64,000 nucleotides of DNA from Helicobacter pylori (GTDB taxonomy: Bacteria > Campylobacterota > Campylobacteria > Campylobacterales > Helicobacteraceae), in contig NZ_CP011486.1 in NCBI RefSeq assembly GCF_001653455.1, positions 1,426,001 through 1,490,000 of the forward strand. Reading direction: 5' to 3'. Position 1 is the first letter of the stretch. Each line of letters starts with the position of its first letter. A program made the position numbers and the translations under genes. The notes beneath the pieces were generated by a model, which was not told the DNA's origin, ran no database searches, and worked only from the letters and a program-made list of their open reading frames with translations. Positions 8,426 to 18,256 of this stretch are shown piece by piece.

Positions 8426-9322
8426 ATGGCTAGCGATACTATCTTGCAAAAGGATTTAGACGCTTTTTACACCCACCCCAAAATCGCGCGATTTTGTTTG
8501 GATTTATTGCAAGATCTCATCGTTAAAAATCTAGGGCTAGATTTAAAAGCGTTCCATTTTTTAGAGCCAAGTGCAGGGAGCGGGAGCTTTGTTTATGCCC
8601 TAAAAGAATTAGGGATCAAAAATTGCCTAGCCCTTGATATTGCCCCTAAAGCTCAAGGCATTCACCAGAAAGATTATTTGTTGGAATTGATTGAATTTAA
8701 CCAAAAGCGCGTTGTTATTGGCAACCCTCCTTTTGGGCATAGGGGGAAATTGGCGCTAAATTTTTTAAACAAATCTTTAAACGAAGCGCCTATCGTGGCG
8801 TTTATCTTGCCTAATTTATTCAAGCGCTATTCCATTCAAAAACACATTGATAAGCGTGCAAAATTGGTTTTAAACGCCCCTTTAGAAAAAAACGCTTTTG
8901 TTTTTAATGAACGGCCCTATGATGTGAAATGCGTTTTTCAAATCTATATGTATAAAAATATCGCCCTAAATCTTAAAGACGAACGCATCATTGCACCTCC
9001 CAAAATCCGCCATAATGATTTCATCACTTATATCCATAATAACACGCCACACACCCTTAAGTATTTCAACAAAGAAAAATACCAATGGGATTTTGCGGTG
9101 GTTAGGCAGGGCTTTTATGACTACAACGAAAAGATCACCAATGCAAATTTGTTGATCAAAAACCGACAATACTTTTTCATTAAAGCCCACTCTAAAGAGG
9201 CTTTAGCCATTATCAATCAGGTTGATTTCAACAAACTCGCTCATAAAAACACGCAAGTTTTAGGGTTTTCTACTTATGATTTTGTGGAAGAATATTGCAA
9301 ATTAAAGGAAATGCATGCTTGA
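8426..9322 (+). CDS. Type II N6-adenine DNA methyltransferase
   Basis: SAM-dependent DNA methyltransferase of 298 aa. Motif I is FLEPSAGSGSFVYAL (about residues 48-62) and motif IV is VVIGNPPFGHRGK (about residues 92-104). NPPF and the order I before IV fit the gamma-type N6-adenine class. The C-terminal half presumably contains the target recognition region. The TGA overlaps the start of the following nuclease gene by 8 nt, the usual layout of a two-gene type II R-M system. The recognition sequence cannot be read from the sequence. The gene itself is intact. Confidence 0.85.
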   Translation: MASDTILQKDLDAFYTHPKIARFCLDLLQDLIVKNLGLDLKAFHFLEPSAGSGSFVYALKELGIKNCLALDIAPKAQGIHQKDYLLELIEFNQKRVVIGNPPFGHRGKLALNFLNKSLNEAPIVAFILPNLFKRYSIQKHIDKRAKLVLNAPLEKNAFVFNERPYDVKCVFQIYMYKNIALNLKDERIIAPPKIRHNDFITYIHNNTPHTLKYFNKEKYQWDFAVVRQGFYDYNEKITNANLLIKNRQYFFIKAHSKEALAIINQVDFNKLAHKNTQVLGFSTYDFVEEYCKLKEMHA

Positions 9323-10045
9323 AAAAGTGTTTCAAGAAATGATTGATAAAAGAAAATTTTTTGCAAGCTCTAGCACAGGGGAGCAATTTGAAAACAAATT
9401 CAGGAATGAATTAAAAAAACACTTTAGCGAAATCAATGGCGATTTAATAGAAGAATTAAGCCATATTGAAGAAAAGCCTAATAAGGAAATCAAAACCACT
9501 TTCAACCAACTCAAAAAGCAAGTTTTAGAAAAAACCACCCCCACACCCTTAAAAACCCTTTTTCAAACCTTACAAGCCATTTTTTATACCAACCTTTTGG
9601 CTCGCAAAATGACCCTGATTTTTTGGTTTTTATTTTTGATTATGTGGTAGGGATTGAAATCAAGTTTTCTAAAAACGATAAGGGTGAAAAAAATCTTCAA
9701 ACTTCTCGCCCCATGTGGAATTCCAATTTGCCCAAACCCAATGCAATTTATGTATATGGAGTCGCTAATGCAGACATCACTTTTTTTAAAGGCTCAGATA
9801 TTTTGAGTTGTGAAACCCGAGAAGTTTTGCTCAAGTATTTTGACAATTTAGATAAAGATGAAGAAAGTTTGAAAAACGCCTTAAAAAATTTAGAAAACCC
9901 TTTTGGTTTTGTCCCCTACATTAGAAAAGCTTATGAGCATAAAAAAGAATTTTCTAACCACCACCAGATTGAAAGCTTTTTTTCACACAACCACACCTTA
10001 AGAGAACAAAGCGTTTTGCACTTTTTAAAAACGATCAATCATTAG
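9315..10045 (+). pseudogene. Type II restriction endonuclease, frameshifted
   Basis: The start at 9315 (AAAGGAA upstream) opens a frame that runs to 9650. The family-like half lies in another frame from about 9587 to 10045. The second frame reads YQPFGSQNDPDFLVF then IEIKFSK, a clear PD-(D/E)xK nuclease core (PDF, 13 residues, then EIK). Adding one T to the T6 run at 9580-9585 joins the frames as AIFLYQPFGSQNDPDF and gives about 244 residues. The catalytic core is therefore out of frame and restriction should be off unless slippage restores it. The partner methyltransferase just upstream is intact. Sequencing error is the main alternative. Confidence 0.82.
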
Positions 10046-10074
10046 CATAAGAAAACTTTTTCATCAAGTTCCTT

Positions 10075-10941
10075 TTAAAAAAAGCTTAAAAATTTCTTAA
10101 ACACTTCTTTAGGATCGTATGTGTCGCACACCTTGCACCCATACATGCCAATCAAGATCACAAGCCAGCTCACATACACCCAGCTCATCAAAAACCATAA
10201 AATAGAAACGCTCCCATAAAGCTCATGGTAAGTGCGGTTATACAACACATAATAAGTGAAAGCCCACTTTAACACATGCCAAGAGATGCTCGTAAAAAAC
10301 ACCCACAAAAACACCCAAAAATAATGCTTAAACACCTTATTCGTGGGAATGGTAAAAAGGATTAAAAAAAACGCGTAAGTGCCTATCCATCTTAAAACAT
10401 GCAACAGGCTTGAATCTTTATCTTCAAAAAATACTTGGATCTTAATGTCAAAAAACACCACCAAAGGCAAAGCGAATAAAAACACTAAAGTCGTGCCAAA
10501 CCCCCAAAACAAAAAGATTTCTTTGCCCTTACAATGCACATAATCCCTAGGCTTTGCGTCAAAAATTTTTGATGCAATGGAGCGGTAGTTTTCACAAAAC
10601 AACACCAACGCCACCACAATAGAAACCTCTTCAAGCGTGCCTAAGGCCATGTCCGTTTTTTTAAAGTTTTCTAAAAAATCCTTGATCGCGCCAATGAGTT
10701 TAGGAGCGTTAGGGAAAATCAAGGCTTCCATTTCACCGCTGTGCGCTTGCATGTAATGAGACACAAAAAGACTAAACACAAACAACAAAATGGGCGATAA
10801 GGACAAAATCGTATAAAAACTCAAGCTTGAAGCGTAGTAAAACAACTCGCTTAACCCTAAAAAGGCGTTTTGTAAGCGCGTGGGGAAAATCATCTTAAAA
10901 AGGAAAAAAATCCCCCTAACGCTTTTAAAAAGTTCTCTCAT
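10075..10941 (-). CDS. YihY/UPF0761-family inner membrane protein
   Basis: 288 aa with about six hydrophobic segments. Family features are YYASSLSFYTILSLSPILL near the N-terminus and LYGSVSILWFLMSWVYVSWLVIL near the C-terminus. It was formerly called ribonuclease BN/Rbn; that activity belongs to a different E. coli gene, so no nuclease function should be inferred. The true role is unknown. Its ATG overlaps the bioB stop by one base (TAATG), so it is translationally coupled to bioB, although the functions look unrelated. Confidence 0.88.
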   Translation of the reverse strand: MRELFKSVRGIFFLFKMIFPTRLQNAFLGLSELFYYASSLSFYTILSLSPILLFVFSLFVSHYMQAHSGEMEALIFPNAPKLIGAIKDFLENFKKTDMALGTLEEVSIVVALVLFCENYRSIASKIFDAKPRDYVHCKGKEIFLFWGFGTTLVFLFALPLVVFFDIKIQVFFEDKDSSLLHVLRWIGTYAFFLILFTIPTNKVFKHYFWVFLWVFFTSISWHVLKWAFTYYVLYNRTYHELYGSVSILWFLMSWVYVSWLVILIGMYGCKVCDTYDPKEVFKKFLSFF

Positions 10942-11789
10942 TAATGACAGCTTGTCGCCATTTTCAAGCCATAAGAGAGCAGTTTTTCTATATCTTTTTT
11001 AGGGGCTTTGCCCTTGGTGGTCAAATAATCCCCTAACACCACCGCATTGATGCCGTATTCAAAAAGCTTGGCTTCTTGTTCATCGTTATCTTTAAACACC
11101 ACCTCACGCCCCCCAGCCACCATAAGCCTAGCGTTAGGCAAAAACTCTTTGGCTAAAAGCACGCATTCTAGGGCTTCATCTGCACTTAAAGTTTCTGCAT
11201 CAACGGGCAATACCGGGTTTTTAATGAAAAAATTAATCGGCGTGGTGTGCGGGGAGAGCGAAGCTAGTGCCCTAAGCATTTCAATCCGATCTTCCCAGCT
11301 CTCATTAAGCCCAAAAATCCCCCCACTGCACAGCCCCAAGCCTGCTCTTAAAGCGTTTTCGCATGTGATAAACCTTTCTTCCCATGTGTGCGTGGAGCAA
11401 ATTTTAGGGAAGAAATTTTGCGAAGTTTCTAAATTGTGGTTATAGCTATGAATGCCTGCGTCTCTTAAAAACTCTAATTGGTCTAAATCCGCGCGCCCGC
11501 AGCATGCGATTAAATGCAAGCCTAATTCTTCTTGGTTGATGGCTTTAGCTAATTTAGCGATGTATTCGCATTTTTCATCGTCTAATTCGCGCCCTGAAGT
11601 AACCAAACAAAACCCTAAAGCCCCTAATTCCCTTAACGCTCTAGCCTCTTGCAAAACCACTTTTTCCTCTTTAAATTTATAGCGCTTGATCGCTCCTTGA
11701 TGGTGCGAACTTTGCGTGCAATAAGCGCAATCTTCCCTGCAATCCCCACTGCGCACATTAGAAATGGAGCATAAAAAAATCTCTTGCAT
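10941..11789 (-). CDS. bioB: Biotin synthase
   Basis: Radical SAM enzyme that inserts sulfur into dethiobiotin. The CxxxCxxC ligands for the 4Fe-4S cluster are C17, C21 and C24 (DCREDCAYC). The later YNHNLETS and GLCSGGIFGLNE segments are typical of BioB. At 282 aa it is shorter than E. coli BioB (346 aa) because of a reduced C-terminus, as usual in Helicobacter. It is first in a two-gene unit with the YihY protein and divergent from the type III system across about 200 bp. Confidence 0.96.
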   Translation of the reverse strand: MQEIFLCSISNVRSGDCREDCAYCTQSSHHQGAIKRYKFKEEKVVLQEARALRELGALGFCLVTSGRELDDEKCEYIAKLAKAINQEELGLHLIACCGRADLDQLEFLRDAGIHSYNHNLETSQNFFPKICSTHTWEERFITCENALRAGLGLCSGGIFGLNESWEDRIEMLRALASLSPHTTPINFFIKNPVLPVDAETLSADEALECVLLAKEFLPNARLMVAGGREVVFKDNDEQEAKLFEYGINAVVLGDYLTTKGKAPKKDIEKLLSYGLKMATSCH

Positions 11790-11962
11790 AATAATCCTTT
11801 GTTCTAAAAAAGTTGGTTTTTTTGGACTGATTATAGCAAAGAAAAAGAAGCGCTTTTAAATCTAAAGGCTCTATTTTCATTAAATCTTAAAACTAAAACT
11901 TTATTTGATTTTAAATTTAAGCGCAAGCTCGCACCCCTAAAACTAATTTTAAAACTTTACGC

Positions 11963-11968
11963 TATAAT
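11963..11968 (+). promoter_or_regulatory. -10 box of the type III res-mod operon
   Basis: A perfect TATAAT lies 27 nt before the ATG at 11996. A ribosome site AAGGG (11986-11990) follows with 5-nt spacing. This supports 11996 as the true res start, although the present poly-C length puts that frame out of register. Confidence 0.7.
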
Positions 11969-11995
11969 TTCCCCACTTTTTCATTAAGGGATTTG

Positions 11996-14568
11996 ATGCA
12001 AGACCATTCGTTTAAAGTTACCCCCCCCCCCCCCAATCAGCCATAAAAGATCACGCGCTAAGTAACGCGCCTAATCATAAAGAAATAGAGCTACCCACCC
12101 ACATCACAAGCAATTTAAAACAAGAGCTTAGAGATTATCAAAAGCAAGCGATATATAATTATTTAGAAAGACGAAAATCCAACCCAACTCAAAAGCATTT
12201 CATGTTTGAAATGGCGACCGGTAGCGGTAAGACTTTAGTGATGGCGGGTTTGATTTTAGAATGCTGCAAACAAGGCTATCAAAACTTTATCTTTTTTGTA
12301 AACAGCACCAGCATTTTAGAAAAAACGAAATTGAATTTTACAGACAGCGCCTCATCAAAATACCTTTTTAGTGAAAACATCAGTATCAATATCAATGATG
12401 AAAACACAGAAAGTGAAAACATAGAAATTAAAAGCATCAATAATTTAAACGAGAGCCACAATAACGCTATCAATATCTATTTTAGCACCATTCAAGGCTT
12501 GTTTTCATTATTCACTAAGGCTAAAGAAAACGCTATCACCATAGAGGATTTAAAAGATCAAAAATTAGTTTTTTTAGCGGATGAAGCGCACCATTTAAAC
12601 ACAGAAACCAAAAAGAAATTGAATGATAGCGAGTTTAGTGAAAAACGCAATTGGGAAAGCGTCGTGAAATTAGCCCTAGAACAAAACAAAGACAATTTAT
12701 TGCTGGAATTTAGCGCCACTATCCCTAAAGAAAAAAGCGTTAAAGAAAAATATGAAAACTTAAAGGTGGTAACTTACCCCTTAAAAGAATTTAGCGAAGA
12801 TAAATTTTGCAAAAACATCTACTCCCTTTCTTATGAAAATAAAGCCTTAGAAACGCGCTTTTTAGGGGTATGCATTTCAAGTTTATACAAAGAATTACTA
12901 GCCCAACACCACAATATTGAACATTTTAAACCATGCATTTTGTTTAAAAGCGAAAGGATTGAAGAGAGTAAAGACAATCAAAAGCGTTTCAACGCCTTTT
13001 TAGAAAATCTAAGCCCTTTAGATTTGGAAGATTTTTTCAAATACAGCCATAACGCTTTTTTTAAAGACGCTAAAAACTTTTTTGATGGAAAAAACCACAC
13101 CCCTAACCTTGCCGCATTCTTGCAAAATAAATTCAAAGAAAGCGTTCAGATCAACACCAATAACGAAAAAGAATTAGAAAAGAGCATGCTTTTATTGAAC
13201 TCCCTAGAAGACAGAGATAACCCTAAAAGAGTGATTTTTAGCGTGGACAAGCTCAATGAGGGTTGGGATGTGTTGAATTTGTTTGACATTGTTAGGCTTA
13301 AAAATAAAGCGAATCAAAAAGACACCATTAAAGACGCCCAACTCATAGGGCGAGGAGCTAGGTATTACCCCTTTAGTTATAACGATTTCAAGCCAAATTA
13401 CATAGAGTTTTACCAACGCAAATTTGATCTTGCCAATCCCTTAAGCGCGTTAGAGAGGTTAGACTACCATGCCATTTATGACAGCGAGTTTATCGCTCAA
13501 TTAAACAAAAAGTTACGAGAGTCAGGTTTAGAAGGATTTGTGGATGAAAAACAGACTATCCCTTCTATCCCCTTAACGCCCACCAAGCGTTTCAAATGCT
13601 ACTATGCGAGCAACAAAAGAGAAAAAAATAAAAACTTATTTAATAAAGACTATACAGACCCCATTGAAGCCAAACTCACAAGTTTGCATGTCCCCTTATT
13701 TGGTTCTGGCGTGCGTGAAAAAAAGGTGGATTTTAAAGAAGAAGATAAAAGCGATAAAACTTATTTTATACCCCACACCTTAGACAAAATCCCCCTAAAC
13801 TATTTTTTAAAAGCCCTGAATTTAAAAAAACTGGATTTTAAAAGGCTTAAAAAGGCTTTTAAAAAGCATGCCTTCAACAATAAAGTGGGATTTATAGAGC
13901 AATATATTTCGCCATTAAAAACAAACTTCCATAAAAGCCAAAAGTTTGATAACAACGAAACGCTTTTAAAACTCGCTGCGTATATCATTAAAAACCTAAA
14001 AGACACGCTTTTTAAAGAGCAAGATAAATACGATGTGAGCGCACTAGAATTAAAAGAATTTGAAACGCGCAACAAAAGCCTTAGCGCTAGCGAATTGGAA
14101 AAAAACACTTATGAATGGCTGCTTTTTAAGGACATGCGAAAATTAGACAGCGATTTAGAAAGGAGGTTTTTAGGTTTTATCAACGACCATAAAGAGGTTT
14201 TAGACGAGAAATTCAAAGAGTGGTGCGTTTTAAGGAACGATCATTTCGCTGAATTAAAAGTTTTTTGCAATATAGAAAACAGCCCCTTTTACGCGCAAGG
14301 TTTTGAGCCGGATTTTATCCTTTTCGCTCAAACGCATGAAGATGAATTTTTAGGATTCACTTGTTACATGGAAGTTAAGGGCGAGCATTTAGAGCATTTT
14401 AACGCTTGGAAAGAAGAATTTTTAGAAATGCTAGAAAACGCCACGCTTAAAAGCCACAACAAAAAGCTCCATTTAAAAGGCTTACCCTTTTTCACGCTCC
14501 ATAATAGCGTAGTAAAAGAAAAATTTACAACCGCTTTCAATCAAATTTTTAAGGACCAAGAATGTTAA
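11996..14568 (+). CDS. res: Type III restriction subunit Res, phase-variable and OFF
   Basis: ATP-dependent translocase and nuclease subunit of a type III R-M system. The real start is the ATG at 11996, with a good ribosome site and promoter. The frame from it passes through a C14 tract and stops at 12044-12046. The rest reads in another frame starting CAATCAGCC right after the tract, with no start codon until 12202. Twelve or fifteen C would join them to about 857 aa. Motifs: MATGSGKT (Walker A), LADEAHH (Walker B), SATIP, and a C-terminal PD-(D/E)xK nuclease (FEPDFILF then MEVKGE). In this state no full-length Res is made. It overlaps mod by 7 nt. Confidence 0.88.
12021..12034 (+). repeat. 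Poly-C tract (C14), phase-variation switch of res
   Basis: Fourteen consecutive C lie nine codons after the res ATG. C14 sends the frame to a TAA at 12044; C12 or C15 would restore the full reading frame. Homopolymer tracts of this length are established slipped-strand contingency loci in H. pylori. Confidence 0.95.
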
Positions 14569-16412
14569 AAACCCTACTAGACACTTTAATCAATCATTTC
14601 ACTAAAGAACGCTTAGAAACCTTAATCATAGAGCATGATGAAAGGCTTTTAATTTTCATGCTTGAGAATGAAAACGCTAACGGCTATAAAAACGCTTTTT
14701 TTAAAAATATCGCTAACTCGCTCGTGTTTAATGAAAAGGCGTTATTAGAATGTTTAGAAACGAAAAAATTAGAAAACTCTTTCACACGATTTAAAAATCA
14801 AATAGGCTTATTTTCGCAAGGACACCCTATCAAATCCAGCGAATTAGTCGTCTTGAATTTCCCCTTTAAAGACAATGTTTTACTGGGCAACGCTAAAGAC
14901 AACAACACCAAATCTAACGAGCTTTTTTACCATGAAATATTGCATAAAAACAAAATTGACACGCTTTTACAAAAAAAAGTGTTGTGCCGTTTTGAAATGC
15001 ATGGGCAAGGTGATTTAGAAAACGCTTTAAAAGATGAAAACACGAACTACCTTATCAAAGGCAACAACTTGATCGCCCTTCATTCTTTAAAAAAGAAATT
15101 CGCTAAAAAAGTGAAATGCATCTACATTGACCCCCCTTATAATACCGGTAACGACAGCTTTAATTACAACGATAATTTTAACCACAGCTCATGGCTAGTG
15201 TTTATGAAAAACAGGCTTGAAGCGGCTAGGGAGTTTTTAAGCGATGATGGCGTGATTTTTGTGCAATGCGACGACAACGAACAGGCTTATTTAAAAGTTT
15301 TAATGGATGAGATTTTTGGGAGAGAGAATTTTATTGCTTGTTTTGTGTGGGAAAAGACAAGTAATAGCCTATCAAGAATACGCATAAAAACAGAGTATAT
15401 TTTGTGCTATGAACAAACTAAATTTGGGCTTATTTTCAATGGAGATATGGCTGAAGAAGGACAAGATTTTCCTATTTTAAATGAAGTAAATGTAAAGAGA
15501 ACTTTACAATTTCCACCAAATTCCATATATTTTAAAACTTTTAAGGGAGTGATTAAGCCTACAAAATTTAATAAAATGGAATTAATTGATGATTTAAGAA
15601 TAGTAAATAAAACAAATGCAAACATGGTAAGAATTAACGCCAAATTTAAATGGACACAAGACAAGCTGGATTACGAAATAAAAGAAGGCACAACTTTTGT
15701 GATAAAAAGCGATGAGTTTTCTATGAGATATATTAGAAAAGGCGATAGGGAAGTAAAGGCAAGCAATGTTTTTAACGCAGAATGTGGGGTTACCACAAAT
15801 ATAAAAGCTACAAGTGAAATAAAAGTCCTTTTTGCAAATTCAAATACCGATTTATTTTCAACCCCCAAACCCGAAGCCCTAATTTCAAGAATTTTAGAAA
15901 TAGCCACCCAAGAAAACGATCTCGTGTGTGATTTTTTTGCCGGGAGCGGGACGACTTGCGCGGTGGCGCACAAAATGAAACGCCGCTACATTGGCATCGA
16001 GCAAATGGACTATATAGAAACTATCACTAAAGAAAGGTTGAAAAAAGTCATAGAGGGAGAGCAAGGGGGCATTTCTAAAAAATGCGGTTTTAAAGGGGGC
16101 GGGAGTTTTGTCTATGCTGAATTAAAAGAAGTGAATTTAGAGATTAAAAAACAAATCCTTAACGCTAAAAGCGCGAGCGAATGCTTAAAAATCTTTAACG
16201 ATTTAAATAAGCGCATTTTAAAACGCGCCGATTGTGAGACTGATCGCATTAATAGCGAAGAGTTCCAAAATCTAGATTTAAAAGAGCAACAAGAGATTTG
16301 TTGCAAGCTTTTAGATTCTAACGAAGACTATTTAAACCTGGGCGATATTGACGAAGATACATGGGAGATAGATGATAGCACTAAAAAATACAATGAAATT
16401 TTTTATAGTTAA
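14562..16412 (+). CDS. mod: Type III N6-adenine methyltransferase Mod
   Basis: Modification and recognition subunit of the type III system. Motif IV IDPPYNTGNDSF (about residue 189) precedes motif I DFFAGSGTTCAVAH (about residue 451), the beta-class order normal for Mod. The segment between (about 15350-15860) is the target recognition domain. It is visibly more A+T-rich and richer in ATA and AGA codons than the flanks, suggesting replacement by recombination. The gene is intact at 616 aa with no long homopolymer. The ATG lies within the end of res, so translation may depend on res, or Mod may have its own start signals, since res is OFF here. Confidence 0.92.
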   Translation: MLKTLLDTLINHFTKERLETLIIEHDERLLIFMLENENANGYKNAFFKNIANSLVFNEKALLECLETKKLENSFTRFKNQIGLFSQGHPIKSSELVVLNFPFKDNVLLGNAKDNNTKSNELFYHEILHKNKIDTLLQKKVLCRFEMHGQGDLENALKDENTNYLIKGNNLIALHSLKKKFAKKVKCIYIDPPYNTGNDSFNYNDNFNHSSWLVFMKNRLEAAREFLSDDGVIFVQCDDNEQAYLKVLMDEIFGRENFIACFVWEKTSNSLSRIRIKTEYILCYEQTKFGLIFNGDMAEEGQDFPILNEVNVKRTLQFPPNSIYFKTFKGVIKPTKFNKMELIDDLRIVNKTNANMVRINAKFKWTQDKLDYEIKEGTTFVIKSDEFSMRYIRKGDREVKASNVFNAECGVTTNIKATSEIKVLFANSNTDLFSTPKPEALISRILEIATQENDLVCDFFAGSGTTCAVAHKMKRRYIGIEQMDYIETITKERLKKVIEGEQGGISKKCGFKGGGSFVYAELKEVNLEIKKQILNAKSASECLKIFNDLNKRILKRADCETDRINSEEFQNLDLKEQQEICCKLLDSNEDYLNLGDIDEDTWEIDDSTKKYNEIFYS

Positions 16413-16416
16413 GCCT

Positions 16417-17265
16417 TTAATATTTCTTAGCGTTGTTAAGATACTTGGGCAATTCGTTTAGCTCAGTGTTTTTATTGTTTTTAAAAACCACTTGTTTTTC
16501 AATTCGCTCATATTCTTTGCAATCCTTTCTCATCTCGTTTAAGGGATACTTTTGATTGTCGTTAGGGATGTAAAAACATTCGCTTTTAGCGTTATCGTAG
16601 CTATCCGTTAGGCTTGTATCATAATGGTACCAAAAGCCGCTAGGGATAGCGATGTTTTTAGAGCTAAAGGTTTTATAACCTTGTTTGATGATGGTGAGTT
16701 CTTCAACTAAAACTTGATGGTATTTTCTAGCCAAATTGCGCCCCTCTTTTTCCACCAATAAAACAGAATGCCTGTTAGTGTTTTTGGCTTCAGGGGTGAT
16801 ATTAGTCATTCTGTAAGTCTCTCTTAAAGGGTTAGACGCAAAATCAAAAGAAGCGTCGTTCGCCACAAAATGCCCTCTGTCAAAACCGCTTTTTGTGTAG
16901 TCTTTTGTCGTGGCTTGCTGATACTCGGCTAATCGTGTGTCCGTTTTAAACTCGTAGCGTTTTTCAATATTGTTTTTATCCACCAAATCCCCAAACAACA
17001 CGCTCACGCCATAAATAGGGTTTTTTAACTCGCTAGAATAACACACCGAATAGAAATTATTTTTTAAGACTTTGCAATCAATGTCAGTGAGCATGCCATT
17101 AGCGTTATAGATTTTAGTGGGATTAGCGCCATTGACTTGCGTTTTGATTTCATTAAGCTTTTTAGTGGTGTAGCTGTTGATAGCTTTAGAAAAATTATCC
17201 AGCATGCCCGCTTGGAGCCAACTCATAGCGATCAGGCTATAGAGCAAGTTTTTAAAGATTTTCAT
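16417..17265 (-). CDS. Secreted DNA/RNA non-specific endonuclease
   Basis: Beta-beta-alpha-metal nuclease of the NucA/EndoG family. The catalytic motif is DRGHFVANDASF, with the general-base His, followed by MTNITPEAKNTNRH, which supplies the metal-binding Asn. Residues 1-20 are a signal peptide (a hydrophobic stretch ending LQAG), so it acts in the periplasm or outside the cell. Possible roles are nucleotide scavenging or trimming of incoming DNA. The start has a strong AAGGAG. It is convergent with mod, with only 4 nt between stops. Confidence 0.9.
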   Translation of the reverse strand: MKIFKNLLYSLIAMSWLQAGMLDNFSKAINSYTTKKLNEIKTQVNGANPTKIYNANGMLTDIDCKVLKNNFYSVCYSSELKNPIYGVSVLFGDLVDKNNIEKRYEFKTDTRLAEYQQATTKDYTKSGFDRGHFVANDASFDFASNPLRETYRMTNITPEAKNTNRHSVLLVEKEGRNLARKYHQVLVEELTIIKQGYKTFSSKNIAIPSGFWYHYDTSLTDSYDNAKSECFYIPNDNQKYPLNEMRKDCKEYERIEKQVVFKNNKNTELNELPKYLNNAKKY

Positions 17266-17420
17266 GTTTCACTCCTTTTTGATAGCGTGAATATTACAAC
17301 AATATTTTCAATAGTTGATTTTTTGATTTTTTCTATTTTGTGGCGGTTTGTTGAGAATGGACGCCTACTGCGATTAAGAAGCGGCTATCCTTATTGAAAC
17401 AAAGTTAAAAAATTAAACTT

Positions 17421-18248
17421 TTACATGAACTCCTGGAGTTTATTCGCTTGCGCCATCCATTCTGCAAGGCTTTCATAGTCGTTATTTTCTATCCAAGTCT
17501 TAGCTTGCGCGATTTCTTTTTCGCATTTTTGGATCGCTTCTAAGACATTGTCTCGGTTTTGTTTGAAAATATCCTTCCACATTAAAGGCGAGCTTTTAGA
17601 CAAACGGCTCATATCCCTAAAGCCCCCACCCGCTAAAGATAGAATCATCTCTGGGTCGTTTTGCTTTAAAACGCTATTGGCTAACGCATAGCTCAAAACA
17701 TGGGGCAAATGGCTGATATAAGCCACATGGGTGTCATGCTCGTTGGATTTCATCTTAATCAAGTGCGCTTTAATGCCTAAAAAGATTTCTTTAGCGATTT
17801 CTACTTGCTCAATCCCTGAATCTTCTAAATCGCACAATATCACCAAAGCGTTTTCATACAGCCCTTTGACGCTCGCTTTAGGGCCATAAAACTCTGTCCC
17901 GCACATGGGGTGCGCGGCGATGAAATTTTGACGGATGCTTTTAGGGATATTGCGAATGATTTGCACTTTAGCACCCCCTAAATCAATGATTGTTGCGCTT
18001 TTTTTGATAGGAGTCATTTTTTTCAAACATTCAATGATACCCTCAACCGGAATGGCCAAAAAAATCACATCGCATTCTAAAATCTTTTCAAATTCCACGC
18101 ATTCATCTACAAGCCCCAAAGTCAAAGCCAATTTAGCATGCAAAGCGTTATGATCATAGCCTATAACGCTTTTAAAACGCCCCCATTCTTGTAAGGCTAG
18201 CCCTAAACTGCCCCCCATAAGCCCTAAACCAATAATGCCTGCTTTCAT
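17421..18248 (-). CDS. tyrA: Prephenate dehydrogenase
   Basis: NAD(P)-dependent oxidative decarboxylation of prephenate in tyrosine synthesis. The N-terminal Rossmann motif is GLGLMGGSLGLAL (residues 7-19). DLGGAKVQI, AAHPMCGTE and SHLPHVLSYAL with the catalytic His are present. At 275 aa it is a monofunctional enzyme with no chorismate mutase or ACT domain. It lies 8 nt downstream of lon on the same strand and may be co-transcribed with it. Confidence 0.93.
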   Translation of the reverse strand: MKAGIIGLGLMGGSLGLALQEWGRFKSVIGYDHNALHAKLALTLGLVDECVEFEKILECDVIFLAIPVEGIIECLKKMTPIKKSATIIDLGGAKVQIIRNIPKSIRQNFIAAHPMCGTEFYGPKASVKGLYENALVILCDLEDSGIEQVEIAKEIFLGIKAHLIKMKSNEHDTHVAYISHLPHVLSYALANSVLKQNDPEMILSLAGGGFRDMSRLSKSSPLMWKDIFKQNRDNVLEAIQKCEKEIAQAKTWIENNDYESLAEWMAQANKLQEFM

Positions 18249-18256
18249 GCCAAATT

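Noticed and set aside
17266-17420. tRNA or other stable RNA between tyrA and the nuclease gene
   Set aside because: No cloverleaf or known RNA could be drawn; only a -10-like TAATAT and AAGGAG for the nuclease gene are visible.
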